The notes: generated by a model from the letters alone, not told the origin. 20,106 nucleotides of DNA from Thermoanaerobacterales bacterium (GCA_017577565.1 PKRH01000063.1:1-20106), one strand, 5' to 3'. Shown: positions 1 through 6,752, numbered from the stretch's first letter. Program-made: numbers and translations.

Positions 1-192
1 ATACAGGTTCAGTACAGTCGGATGTGGTCGGTTATCTCGATCGTGCCGTTCGTGATCGCCGTGCTGCGCTACGCGGTAGACGTCGTCGCGGGCAACGGCG
101 GCGAGCCGGACGAGATCGCGCTCGGCGACCGGGTGCTGCAGGTGCTCGCGGTGCTGTGGGTCGGCACGCTCACGCTCGCCGTGTACTCCTGA
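1..192 (+). CDS. C-terminal end of a UbiA-family decaprenyl-phosphate phosphoribosyltransferase (5' partial)
   Basis: An open frame runs in frame 1 from the window edge to a TGA at 190-192, giving 63 residues. It contains SIVPFVIAVLRYAVDV followed by GNGGEPDEIALGDRVLQ and a final hydrophobic segment VLAVLWVGTLTLAVYS. From memory this matches the C-terminus of actinobacterial UbiA-type 5-phosphoribosyl-1-diphosphate:decaprenyl-phosphate transferases (Rv3806c type). Those membrane enzymes make the lipid-linked ribose that becomes the arabinose donor for cell-wall arabinan. Only the last two membrane segments are present; the catalytic Asp-rich motifs lie off the left edge. The stop sits five bases before the rmlA start, so the two genes are probably co-transcribed. 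The first 35-40 bases are noticeably less GC-rich than the rest and could hold read errors near a contig end. The family call rests on the C-terminal pattern only. Confidence 0.7.
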   Translation: MQVQYSRMWSVISIVPFVIAVLRYAVDVVAGNGGEPDEIALGDRVLQVLAVLWVGTLTLAVYS

Positions 193-196
193 TGTC

Positions 197-1066
197 GTGA
201 ATGGCATCATCCTGGCAGGCGGCTCGGGCACGCGGCTGCACCCCATCACCCAGGGCATCAGCAAGCAGCTCGTGCCCGTCTACGACAAGCCGATGATCTA
301 CTACCCGCTCTCGACGCTGATGCTCGCCGGCATCACCGAGGTGCTGGTGATCACCACGCCGCACGACGCGGACCAGTTCGAGCGCCTGCTGGGCGACGGC
401 TCCCAGTTCGGGATCTCGATCTCCTACGCCCAGCAGCCCCGGCCCGAGGGCCTCGCGCAGGCGTTCCTCATCGGCGCCGACTTCCTGGGCGGCGAGTCGG
501 CGGCCCTGGTGCTCGGCGACAACATCTTCTACGGCCCCACCCTGGGCAACCAGCTCGAGCGGTTCGCCGACGTCGACGGCGGCGCGATCTTCGCCTACTG
601 GGTGGCGAACCCGAGCGCCTACGGCGTCGTCGAGTTCGACGACCAGGGCCGGGCGCTGTCGCTGGAGGAGAAGCCGGTCGAGCCCCGCAGCAACTACGCG
701 GTGCCGGGCCTCTACTTCTACAGCAACGACGTCGTCGAGCTGGCCGGCGAGCTGAAGCCGTCGGCCCGGGGCGAGCTCGAGATCACCGACCTCAACCGCC
801 GCTACCTCGAGCAGGGCCGTCTCCGGGTCGAGGTGCTCCCCCGCGGCACCGCCTGGCTCGACACCGGGACCTTCGACTCGCTCCTCGCCGCCTGCAACTT
901 CGTGCACACGCTCGAGGCCCGCCAGGGGCTGAAGATCGGCTGCCCGGAGGAGATCGCCTGGCGCAAGGGGTGGCTCGACGACGACGCCCTGGCGGCCCGG
1001 GCCGAGCAGCTGGCCAAGAGCGGCTACGGCGCCTACCTGCTGGAGCTCCTCGAGCGCGGCCGCTGA
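197..1066 (+). CDS. rmlA: Glucose-1-phosphate thymidylyltransferase RmlA
   Basis: This 289-residue protein has the usual length of RmlA/RfbA. The enzyme joins glucose-1-phosphate and dTTP to form dTDP-glucose, the first step of dTDP-rhamnose synthesis, in the cytoplasm. The nucleotide-binding signature GGSGTRL is at residues 8-14, followed by the lysine-containing KQLVPVYDKPMIYYPLSTLM stretch, the metal-binding LGDN (Asp108), the EEKPVEPRSNYAVPGLYFY region near 156-175, GELEITDLNRRYL near 193, and GTAWLDTGTFDSL near 218. The start is GTG at 197. An ATG at 192 would reach a stop after two codons. No clear Shine-Dalgarno sequence precedes it, so translation is probably coupled to the upstream gene, which ends five bases earlier. 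Placement after a decaprenyl-phosphate phosphoribosyltransferase suggests a role in cell-wall polysaccharide (rhamnose linker or related glycan), which is inference. Confidence 0.95.
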   Translation: MNGIILAGGSGTRLHPITQGISKQLVPVYDKPMIYYPLSTLMLAGITEVLVITTPHDADQFERLLGDGSQFGISISYAQQPRPEGLAQAFLIGADFLGGESAALVLGDNIFYGPTLGNQLERFADVDGGAIFAYWVANPSAYGVVEFDDQGRALSLEEKPVEPRSNYAVPGLYFYSNDVVELAGELKPSARGELEITDLNRRYLEQGRLRVEVLPRGTAWLDTGTFDSLLAACNFVHTLEARQGLKIGCPEEIAWRKGWLDDDALAARAEQLAKSGYGAYLLELLERGR

Positions 1067-1081
1067 CCCGGCCGCCGCCGC

Positions 1082-1087
1082 TACGAT
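1082..1087 (+). promoter_or_regulatory. -10 hexamer TACGAT for the DUF6624 lipoprotein gene
   Basis: TACGAT fits the TANNNT actinobacterial -10 pattern and lies 33 bases before the ATG at 1121. This leaves a leader of about 25-27 bases that carries a Shine-Dalgarno sequence. No convincing -35 box is visible. It lies just after rmlA, so the lipoprotein gene probably has its own promoter. Confidence 0.45.
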
Positions 1088-1105
1088 CCGCCGCCCGGCC
1101 GAGGG

Positions 1106-1112
1106 AAGGAGG
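1106..1112 (+). promoter_or_regulatory. Strong Shine-Dalgarno site AAGGAGG
   Basis: AAGGAGG is a full anti-16S match eight bases before the ATG at 1121. It fixes the lipoprotein start, and contrasts with most genes in the window, which have no such site. Confidence 0.8.
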
Positions 1113-1120
1113 CCCCGCGG

Positions 1121-1762
1121 ATGGCAGCCAGGGGGCGGTGCGCAGGCGCCCGTCGGGGCGCCCGGAGGTGGCGAGCGGGACTGGCGGTCGCGCTCGCGCT
1201 CGGCCTCGCGGCGTGCGGCGACGGTGACGGCGACGCCGGCGGCGAGGGCGGGGTGGCCGAGCCCGAGCTGCGGGAGGAGCTGCTCGCCATGCAGGCCGAC
1301 GACCAGGCCGACCGCACCGGCGGGCGCAGCTCCTCGACCGACCGGGAGCGGACCGAGCGCCTCGCCGAGATCGTCGACGAGCACGGCTGGCCGACGCGCA
1401 GCCTCGTCGGCGAGGACGGCGCCTCGGCCGCGTGGCTCATCGCCCAGCACTCGGACCACGACGTCGCGTTCCAGCAGGAGGCGCTCGAGCTGATGCGGGA
1501 CGCGGTCACCGAGGGCGAGGCCGACGCCACCGAGCTCGCCTACCTGGAGGACCGGGTGGCGCTGAACAGCGGCCGGGCGCAGGTCTACGGCACCCAGGTC
1601 GGCTGCGTCGACGGCCGGCCCGAGGTCGCCGAGCTGGAGGACCCCGAGGGCGTCGACCGCCGGCGGTCCGAGGTCGGGCTGCCGCCGCTGGAGGTCTACC
1701 TGGCCGACCTGGCCGACGACTGCGCGGCCGAGGCGGCCACGGCCACGACGGCCGGCGGCTGA
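1121..1762 (+). CDS. DUF6624-like secreted lipoprotein
   Basis: This 213-residue protein starts with an Arg-rich n-region, a hydrophobic stretch GLAVALALGLAAC and a lipobox LAAC with Cys32. It is therefore predicted to be lipid-anchored on the outer face of the membrane. A Gly/Asp linker follows, then a domain with PELREELLAMQADDQADR, IVDEHGWPTRSLVGEDGA, AAWLIAQHSDHDVAFQQ, AYLEDRVALNSGRAQVYGTQ and RRSEVGLPPLEVY. From memory this series (HGWP, AAWLIxQHxDHD, AYLxDRVxxxxGxxQxYGTQ) is the hallmark of DUF6624, whose biochemical role is unknown. The conserved His residues in QHSDHD suggest a metal or catalytic site, which is inference. The tail is Ala/Thr-rich. The start is supported by the AAGGAGG site. 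It follows rmlA by 54 bases and converges on the acyl-CoA dehydrogenase gene. Confidence 0.85.
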   Translation: MAARGRCAGARRGARRWRAGLAVALALGLAACGDGDGDAGGEGGVAEPELREELLAMQADDQADRTGGRSSSTDRERTERLAEIVDEHGWPTRSLVGEDGASAAWLIAQHSDHDVAFQQEALELMRDAVTEGEADATELAYLEDRVALNSGRAQVYGTQVGCVDGRPEVAELEDPEGVDRRRSEVGLPPLEVYLADLADDCAAEAATATTAGG

Positions 1763-1768
1763 CCCGGC

Positions 1769-1783
1769 CGGGCCGGGGGCCCG
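1769..1783. terminator. Small GC hairpin between convergent genes
   Basis: CGGGCC, a three-base GGG loop and GGCCCG form a short stem in the 32-base gap between two convergent stop codons. There is no T-run. The position fits a shared terminator, but a six-pair stem is weak in DNA this GC-rich. Confidence 0.3.
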
Positions 1784-1794
1784 CCGGACCGCGG

Positions 1795-2931
1795 TCAGGC
1801 CGCGGGCCGGGGCGCCTCGACGTCCGGCTCGGGCGGCAGGCCCAGCACCCGCTCGCCGATGATGTTGCGCTGCACCTCGGCGGTGCCGCCGCCGATCGTC
1901 AGCGCCCGGGAGAAGAGGAAGCCGTGGTGCCAGACGCCGACGGGCCGGCCGAGGGGCCCGCCGTCGGTGAGCATGCCGTGGGCGCCGGCCAGGTCCTTGG
2001 CCAGCTCGAAGACGTGCTGGCCGTGCTCGTCGGCCAGCACCTTGCGGATCGACGCCTCGGGGCCGGGCGCCTCGCCCCGCACCGCGGCGCTCACCGTCCG
2101 CAGGCGGATGAGCCGGAGGATCTCGCTCTCGATGTGCAGGTCGACCAGCCGGGACCGCAGGACCGGGTCGTCGACGCCGCCCGCCTCGCGGACGAGGTCG
2201 ATCAGGTCGCGGGCCGAGGGGCCCATGCCCCACAGGGCGCCGCCGGAGGACAGGCTCACCCGCTCGTTGGCCAGCGTGACCTTGGCCAGCCGCCAGCCGT
2301 CGCCCGGCTCGCCGACGATGTTCTCCGCCGGGATGCGGACGTCGTCGAGGAACACCTCGTTGAAGGTGTGGGCGCCGGTCATCTCGACGATCGGCCGGAT
2401 GGTGATGCCCGGCGCGTCCATCGGGCAGATGAAGTACGAGATCCCGCGGTGCTTGTCCGGGCCCGTGCGGGCGATGAGGATGCCGAAGGCGGCCTCGTGG
2501 GCCAGCGACGTCCAGATCTTCTGCCCGTTGACCACCCACTCGTCGCCGTCCAGCTCGGCCCGGGTGGACAGCGCGGCGAGGTCGGAGCCGGCGCCGGGCT
2601 CGCTGAAGAGCTGGCACCAGATCTCCTCGCCGGCCAGCAGCGGCAGCAGGTAGCGCTGCTTCTGCTCCTCGGTGCCGGCCATCAGGATCGTCGGGCCCGC
2701 CCAGCCGATGCCGATCATGTTGACCGGCCGCTGCACGCCGGCCCGCCGCAGCTCGTCGTCGATGATCAGCTGGTGGATCGGGTCGGCGTCGAGGCCCCAC
2801 GGCCGGGGCCAGTGCGGCGCGACCAGGCCGGCCTCGGCGAGCTCGCGGCCGGTCGGCGACGGGTGCTCGGCCAGCCAGCGGCGGATCTCGATCCGGCGGG
2901 GGTCGTCGTCCGGGGGCAGCTCGAAGTCCAC
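1795..2931 (-). CDS. Acyl-CoA dehydrogenase (FadE type)
   Basis: This 378-residue flavoprotein oxidises an acyl-CoA to the trans-2-enoyl-CoA. Family motifs are clear: LFSEPGAGSDLA at about 108-119, GQKIWTS at 136-142, the mid-domain HTFNEVFLDDVRIP, and a C-terminal GGGTAEVQRNIIGERVLGLP. The Glu that acts as base just before the GT in the medium-chain enzyme is Gly here. A Glu in the helix ANERVSLSSGG could take its place, as in isovaleryl-CoA dehydrogenase (inference). The frame is open to an upstream GTG at 2988, but I chose the GTG at 2931. It begins VDFELPPDD, and a TATCGT -10 hexamer sits six bases upstream, so the longer N-terminus would lie before the transcript start. It is divergent from the acyl-CoA synthetase gene, and the two probably serve the same fatty acid or steroid side-chain pathway. 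The substrate cannot be told from sequence. Confidence 0.93.
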   Translation of the reverse strand: MDFELPPDDDPRRIEIRRWLAEHPSPTGRELAEAGLVAPHWPRPWGLDADPIHQLIIDDELRRAGVQRPVNMIGIGWAGPTILMAGTEEQKQRYLLPLLAGEEIWCQLFSEPGAGSDLAALSTRAELDGDEWVVNGQKIWTSLAHEAAFGILIARTGPDKHRGISYFICPMDAPGITIRPIVEMTGAHTFNEVFLDDVRIPAENIVGEPGDGWRLAKVTLANERVSLSSGGALWGMGPSARDLIDLVREAGGVDDPVLRSRLVDLHIESEILRLIRLRTVSAAVRGEAPGPEASIRKVLADEHGQHVFELAKDLAGAHGMLTDGGPLGRPVGVWHHGFLFSRALTIGGGTAEVQRNIIGERVLGLPPEPDVEAPRPAA

Positions 2932-2937
2932 GGCCCG

Positions 2938-2943
2938 ACGATA
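2938..2943 (-). promoter_or_regulatory. -10 hexamer TATCGT, leaderless promoter of the acyl-CoA dehydrogenase
   Basis: Read on the minus strand, TATCGT is followed by six bases and then GTG GAC TTC. This spacing puts the transcript start at or next to the start codon and supports the start at 2931. Confidence 0.55.
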
Positions 2944-3019
2944 GGCCCCGGCCTGGTCGGGGCCGCAGCCGGCGGCCCGGCCCGCCACCCCCTTTTCGTC
3001 CGTGTCTCGGGGGGTTGGC

Positions 3020-3025
3020 TACCCT
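3020..3025 (+). promoter_or_regulatory. -10 hexamer TACCCT for the acyl-CoA synthetase gene
   Basis: TACCCT lies 66 bases before the ATG at 3092, giving a leader of about 60 bases with its own ribosome site. It shares the 160-base divergent region with the acyl-CoA dehydrogenase promoter. No clear -35 box or operator palindrome was found there. Confidence 0.4.
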
Positions 3026-3078
3026 CCCGCGGACCGACGGTCGACCTCCGGTCGTCGCCCCCTCACTCGCACGACACA

Positions 3079-3085
3079 GAAGGGA
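3079..3085 (+). promoter_or_regulatory. Shine-Dalgarno site GAAGGGA
   Basis: GAAGGGA sits six bases before the ATG at 3092. It favours this start over the in-frame upstream start at 3002, which would lie upstream of the -10 hexamer at 3020. Confidence 0.6.
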
Positions 3086-3091
3086 CCACCG

Positions 3092-4705
3092 ATGCCGGGT
3101 TGGAACTTCGCCGAGGTTTGGGAAGTCATCGCCGAGCAGATCCCCGACGCGCAGGCGCAGGTCCAGGGCGACCGGCGCTTCACCTGGGCCGAGTTCGACC
3201 GCCGCGCCAACGGCATCGCGGCCACCCTCCTCGAGCGGGGCGCGGCCGAGCAGGACAAGGTCGCCCAGTACCTCTACAACTGCCCCGAGTACCTCGAGTC
3301 GCTGTTCGCCGCCTTCAAGGCCGGCCTGGTCCCGATCAACACCAACTACCGGTACCGGGACGACGAGCTCGTCTACCTGTGGGACAACGCCGACTGCGTC
3401 GCGGTCGTGTTCCACGGCACCTTCACCGAGACGATCGAGCGCATCCGCGACCGGGTGCCCCGCATCACCACCTGGCTGTGGGTCGACGACGGCAGCGGGC
3501 CCTGCCCCGAGTGGGCCATCCCCTACGAGGAGGCGGCCGCCAGCCACCCCGAGCGCACGGTCGCCCCGTGGGGCCGCGACGGCGACCACATCATGATGAC
3601 CTACACCGGCGGGACGACCGGGATGCCCAAGGGCGTGATGTGGCGCCAGGACGACCTGTTCATGGCGCTCGTGCCCCAGATGAACCCCGTCTACCGCGGC
3701 GTCGACGAGCCCGACCTCGACCTGGTGCGCCAGAGCGTCACGCAGCCGGGCCCGGTCGGCCTGCCCGCCTGCCCGCTCATGCACGGCACGGGCCTCTACA
3801 CCCAGCTGATCATCCTGTCGCTGGGCGGCAGCGTCGTGACCCTCACCTCCCGCAGCCTGGACGTCGAGGAGATCTTCGACACGATCCAGCGCGAGAAGGT
3901 CAACCAGATGGCCATCGTCGGCGACGCCTTCGGCAAGCCCATGCTGAAGGCCCTCGACGAGAACCCCGGGCGCTGGGACCTCTCCAGCCTCTTCCTCATC
4001 GCCTCGTCGGGCGTCATGTTCAGCGAGCAGGTCAAGCAGGGCCTGCTCAAGCACCACCCGGGCATGATGCTGCTCGACGCCTTCTCGTCGTCCGAGGCGC
4101 TCGGCATGGGCTCGTCGATCTCCTCGGCCGACCAGGCGGCCGAGACCGCCAAGTTCTCGCTCGGCGAGAACACGATCGTCATCACCGACGACGGGCGGAA
4201 GGTCGAGCCCGGCTCCGGCGAGATCGGCCGGGTCGCCGTCGGCGGCCGCCAGCCCATCGGCTACTACAAGGACCCCGAGAAGACCGCCGCCACCTTCATC
4301 GAGTTCGAGGGCAAGCGGTACTCCTGCCCCGGCGACTACGCCCGGGTCGAGGCCGACGGCAGCCTGACCCTGCTCGGCCGGGGCTCGGTGGTCATCAACA
4401 CCGGCGGCGAGAAGGTCTTCCCCGAGGAGGTCGAGGAGGTCATGAAGACCTTCCCGGGCGTGCGCGACGCGGTCGCCGTCGGGGTGCCCGACGAGAAGTT
4501 CGGCGAGGTCGTCGGCGCGGTCGTCGAGCCCGCCCCCGGGGCCACGGTCGACAAGGACGCCCTCGTCGCCCACGTGCGGTCGAAGCTCGCCGCCTACAAG
4601 GCGCCCAAGCACGTCGTGCTCATCGACTCGATCGGGCGGGCGCCCAACGGCAAGGTCGACTACAAGCGGCTGAAGGCCTACGCCGCCGAGGCCACGGGGC
4701 GCTGA
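3092..4705 (+). CDS. AMP-forming acyl-CoA synthetase (FadD type)
   Basis: This 537-residue adenylate-forming enzyme activates a carboxylic acid with ATP and joins it to coenzyme A. The phosphate-binding motif YTGGTTGMPKGVMWR is at about 171-185, the hinge-region NTGGEKVFPEEVEEVM at about 436-451, and the catalytic lysine is in APNGKVDYK (Lys521). The start MPGWNFAEVW follows a GAAGGGA site. The N-terminus and the GVMWR variant resemble the mycobacterial FadD17/FadD19 group, which acts on steroid side chains. That substrate guess comes from memory of the family and is not shown by the sequence. The gene is transcribed away from the acyl-CoA dehydrogenase gene, so steps one and two of beta-oxidation sit back to back. 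Confidence 0.94.
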   Translation: MPGWNFAEVWEVIAEQIPDAQAQVQGDRRFTWAEFDRRANGIAATLLERGAAEQDKVAQYLYNCPEYLESLFAAFKAGLVPINTNYRYRDDELVYLWDNADCVAVVFHGTFTETIERIRDRVPRITTWLWVDDGSGPCPEWAIPYEEAAASHPERTVAPWGRDGDHIMMTYTGGTTGMPKGVMWRQDDLFMALVPQMNPVYRGVDEPDLDLVRQSVTQPGPVGLPACPLMHGTGLYTQLIILSLGGSVVTLTSRSLDVEEIFDTIQREKVNQMAIVGDAFGKPMLKALDENPGRWDLSSLFLIASSGVMFSEQVKQGLLKHHPGMMLLDAFSSSEALGMGSSISSADQAAETAKFSLGENTIVITDDGRKVEPGSGEIGRVAVGGRQPIGYYKDPEKTAATFIEFEGKRYSCPGDYARVEADGSLTLLGRGSVVINTGGEKVFPEEVEEVMKTFPGVRDAVAVGVPDEKFGEVVGAVVEPAPGATVDKDALVAHVRSKLAAYKAPKHVVLIDSIGRAPNGKVDYKRLKAYAAEATGR

Positions 4706-4723
4706 GCGCCGGACCGGCGGCGC
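4706..4723 (+). terminator. Hairpin directly after the acyl-CoA synthetase stop codon
   Basis: GCGCCG, a six-base loop and CGGCGC begin one base after the TGA. A 14-base perfect palindrome (CGCGGCCGGCCGCG, 4721-4734) overlaps the 3' side. There is no T-run, as is common in actinobacteria. Together they probably separate this gene from the phosphate operon. Confidence 0.4.
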
Positions 4724-4747
4724 GGCCGGCCGCGGTCGAGCGCGTGC

Positions 4748-4791
4748 GGTGACCTCCCGGTGTCCTCGGTGTGACCACCCGGTGAGGTCGG
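4748..4791 (+). promoter_or_regulatory. Four tandem 11-base repeats, candidate PHO box (PhoP/RegX3-type site)
   Basis: The noncoding stretch divides exactly into four 11-base units: GGTGACCTCCC / GGTGTCCTCGG / TGTGACCACCC / GGTGAGGTCGG. Positions 2, 3, 4 and 9 are identical in all four, and most other columns have one exception. The flanking 11-mers do not fit. PHO boxes of actinobacterial PhoP/RegX3 regulators are 11-base direct repeats around GTTCACC. The complement of the consensus here, GGTCACC, differs at one base. The array ends three bases before a TACCGT -10 hexamer and has no good -35 box, as expected for an activator-dependent promoter. The genes downstream are a DUF47/PiT phosphate-uptake pair. 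Regulation by phosphate limitation is inference from repeat form, position and gene content. Confidence 0.6.
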
Positions 4792-4794
4792 CGC

Positions 4795-4800
4795 TACCGT
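4795..4800 (+). promoter_or_regulatory. -10 hexamer TACCGT, promoter of the phosphate operon
   Basis: TACCGT is followed by seven bases and then GTG at 4808, which is leaderless spacing. The repeat array at 4748-4791 occupies the place of the -35 region. Confidence 0.55.
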
Positions 4801-4807
4801 GCGGCCC

Positions 4808-5110
4808 GTGGACGAGCCCCGTACCGAGCTGCGCCGCCGGCTCCACCAGCAGCTCGACGACATCGGTGCGACGGCGGCCCACCCCGTCGCACCCCGCACC
4901 GAGGGCGTCGGCGCCGTGCCAGGGATCCCTCCGGCGGGCGAGGCCGATGCGGCGCACCGGCTCGCCACGCGCGTGGCCGTCGCCGGCCGGCACGACGCCG
5001 GTCGCGGGGCGTGGGCGGCGCGCCCGCCCCTCGCGGCGACCGCCGGCGCCGGCGCGGCCCGCGCCGTGACCACCGTCGAACGTGTCCCCTACCTCGCCGC
5101 CGGAGCCTGA
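4808..5110 (+). CDS. Uncharacterised 100-residue protein, first gene of the phosphate operon
   Basis: The frame starts with GTG seven bases after a -10 hexamer and ends three bases before the DUF47 start, as expected for the first gene of this operon. An in-frame GTG at 4799 lies inside the -10 and is unlikely to be used. The product begins MDEPRTELRRRLHQQLDD, a short charged helix, and then becomes Ala/Gly/Pro/Arg-rich with no recognisable domain, membrane segment or signal peptide. Third codon positions are almost all G or C, consistent with coding. I do not recognise the family. Because it is compositionally simple it could also be a translated leader or a spurious frame; the tight spacing is the main support. 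Confidence 0.5.
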   Translation: MDEPRTELRRRLHQQLDDIGATAAHPVAPRTEGVGAVPGIPPAGEADAAHRLATRVAVAGRHDAGRGAWAARPPLAATAGAGAARAVTTVERVPYLAAGA

Positions 5111-5113
5111 GCT

Positions 5114-5728
5114 GTGCGCTTCCGCCTGATCCCCACCGACGACGCCTTCTTCGCCCTGTTCAACGACTCGGCGGCCAACGTCGCCGACTGCGCCCGCCGC
5201 CTGCGGGACCTGCTCTCCGACCCCACCGACCAGGCGCTGCACGAGAAGGTCGCCGCCTGCGAGCGACGGGGCGACGAGATCGTCCACACGATCCTTCAGC
5301 GCCTCAACACGACGTTCGTCACGCCCTTCGACCGCGAGGACATCCACGCGCTCGCCGAGGAGCTCGACGACGTCGTGGACGACATGCTCGAGGTCTCCCA
5401 CCGGATGCAGATCACCGGGATCACCACCGCGCTGCCCGAGCTGAAGGAGCAGGCCGACCTGCTCGTGCAGTGTGCCGAGGAGACCGAGCAGCTGCTGCGC
5501 CGGCTGGAGTCGATGAAGGGGGTGCAGCAGCACCTCGACGCCATCGACCGGCTGGAGAGCGAGGGCGACGCCGTGCACCGCCGGATCCTCGCCCGCCTGT
5601 TCGGCGGCGAGTTCGACGCCCTCGAGGTGCTGCGCTGGAAGGACGTCATCGAGGCGATGGAAGGCGCCCTCAACACCCTCGAGGACATCTCCGACGTGGT
5701 CGAGTCGATCGTGCTCAAGCACGCCTGA
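5114..5728 (+). CDS. DUF47 family (PhoU-like) protein, partner of the PiT phosphate transporter
   Basis: This 204-residue, almost entirely helical protein has acidic helices of the PhoU/DUF47 type, with metal-site patterns such as ERRGDEIVH, DREDIHALAEELDDVVDDM, LESEGDAVHR and a final WKDVIEAMEGALNTLEDISDVVE. In the family these Glu/Asp sets bind metal clusters on a helical bundle. DUF47 genes are typically next to pit genes and are thought to control transporter activity from the cytoplasmic side. The length fits the family. Start is GTG at 5114, with GGAG eight bases upstream inside the end of the preceding gene. The pit gene begins 21 bases after its stop. Expression is probably driven from the PHO-box-like promoter before 4808. 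Confidence 0.92.
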   Translation: MRFRLIPTDDAFFALFNDSAANVADCARRLRDLLSDPTDQALHEKVAACERRGDEIVHTILQRLNTTFVTPFDREDIHALAEELDDVVDDMLEVSHRMQITGITTALPELKEQADLLVQCAEETEQLLRRLESMKGVQQHLDAIDRLESEGDAVHRRILARLFGGEFDALEVLRWKDVIEAMEGALNTLEDISDVVESIVLKHA

Positions 5729-5749
5729 CCGCGACCGCCGGCTCCGCCC

Positions 5750-6745
5750 ATGGATGACCTCCTCCTCGTCCTCGTCGTCGCGGTCGCGCTCGGGTTCGAC
5801 TACGTCAACGGCTTCCACGACGCGGCGAACTCCATCGCCACCGTCGTGTCGACCCGGGTCCTGAGCCCGCGGGCGGCCGTCATCTGGGCCGCCTTCTTCA
5901 ACTTCGCCGCCTTCCTCGTCTTCGGCGACGCCGTGGCCGCCACCATCGCCAACGACGTGGTGGTCCAGGACGTGCTGTCGATCGGCATGATCTTCGCCGG
6001 GCTGGTCGGGGCGATCATCTGGAACCTCATCACGTTCGTGTTCGGGCTGCCGACCAGCTCGTCGCACGCGCTGGTCGGCGGCATGGCCGGCGCCGCGGTG
6101 GCCAAGGCCGGCTTCGGCGTGCTGATCGCCGACGGCCTGCGCAAGATCGGCGTCTTCATCGTCCTGTCCCCCCTCATCGGCCTGGCCATGGGCCTGCTGC
6201 TCACCCTCCTCATCTTCTGGGTGTTCCACCGCACCCGCAGCACCGAGCGGCTGAACCAGGGGTTCCGGATCGGCCAGCTGTTCTCGGCGGCGGCGTTCAG
6301 CCTGGGCCACGGGGCCAACGACGCCCAGAAGACGATGGGCATCATCCTCGCCCTGCTCATCGCCAGCGGGCACGCGCAGGCGGGCGACAGCACCCCGCTG
6401 TGGGTGGTCCTGTCGGCCCACACGGCGATCGGCCTCGGCACGCTGTCCGGCGGCTGGCGGATCGTGAAGACCATGGGCTCGAAGATCACCCGCCTGCAGC
6501 CGGTCGGCGGGGTCGCGGCCGAGACGGGCGCGGCGGTCACGCTCTTCGCCACCTCGGCCGCCGGCATCCCGGTGTCGACCACCCACACGATCACCGGGGC
6601 CATCGTCGGCGTGGGCGCGGCCCGGCGCCTGTCCGCCGTCCGCTGGGGCGTGGCCGGCCGGGTCGTGTGGGCGTGGATCCTGACGATCCCCGGGGCGTTC
6701 CTCATCTCGTGGCTGACCTTCCTGGTCGTCGACGTCTTCGCGTGA
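5750..6745 (+). CDS. pit: PiT-family inorganic phosphate transporter
   Basis: This 331-residue permease brings phosphate in with a proton or sodium ion. The two inverted-repeat signatures are present: NGFHDAANSIATVVSTR at residues 20-36 and LGHGANDAQKTMGI at 185-198. PTSSSHALVGG and PVSTTHTITGAIVG follow the first and second signatures respectively. About ten hydrophobic segments fill the rest. Length matches short bacterial Pit proteins. It starts with ATG, 21 bases after the DUF47 stop and with no strong ribosome site, so translational coupling is likely. It is the transport gene of the operon that starts at 4808. Substrate specificity for phosphate (or metal-phosphate) is from the family, not tested here. 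Confidence 0.95.
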   Translation: MDDLLLVLVVAVALGFDYVNGFHDAANSIATVVSTRVLSPRAAVIWAAFFNFAAFLVFGDAVAATIANDVVVQDVLSIGMIFAGLVGAIIWNLITFVFGLPTSSSHALVGGMAGAAVAKAGFGVLIADGLRKIGVFIVLSPLIGLAMGLLLTLLIFWVFHRTRSTERLNQGFRIGQLFSAAAFSLGHGANDAQKTMGIILALLIASGHAQAGDSTPLWVVLSAHTAIGLGTLSGGWRIVKTMGSKITRLQPVGGVAAETGAAVTLFATSAAGIPVSTTHTITGAIVGVGAARRLSAVRWGVAGRVVWAWILTIPGAFLISWLTFLVVDVFA

Positions 6746-6752
6746 GGTGCTG

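Noticed and set aside
1..40. Lower GC in the first 40 bases and ATACAG at the very start, slightly like the AGACAG end of the Tn5 mosaic end.
   Set aside because: Only five of six bases match and the reading frame continues sensibly into the prenyltransferase C-terminus, so adapter is not supported; some base errors remain possible.
4721..4734. A 14-base perfect palindrome CGCGGCCGGCCGCG as a regulator site.
   Set aside because: It contains only G and C, overlaps the probable terminator of the preceding gene, and such palindromes are frequent by chance in this composition.
1432..4752. A plus-strand open frame of 1,106 codons across the lipoprotein, acyl-CoA dehydrogenase and acyl-CoA synthetase genes.
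   Set aside because: Its translation is Arg/Gly/Pro/Ala-rich with no domains and overlaps three recognisable genes in other frames. The same reasoning removes the long frames at 8229-10604, 8630-10978, 12516-14129, 13079-14899 and 17177-19762.
170..6586. An open minus-strand frame of more than 2,100 codons opposite rmlA, the acyl-CoA genes and the phosphate operon.
   Set aside because: It is antisense to several well-supported genes, is low-complexity Arg/Gly/Asp/Val-rich, and arises because stop codons are rare in the complement of DNA with nearly all-G/C third positions.
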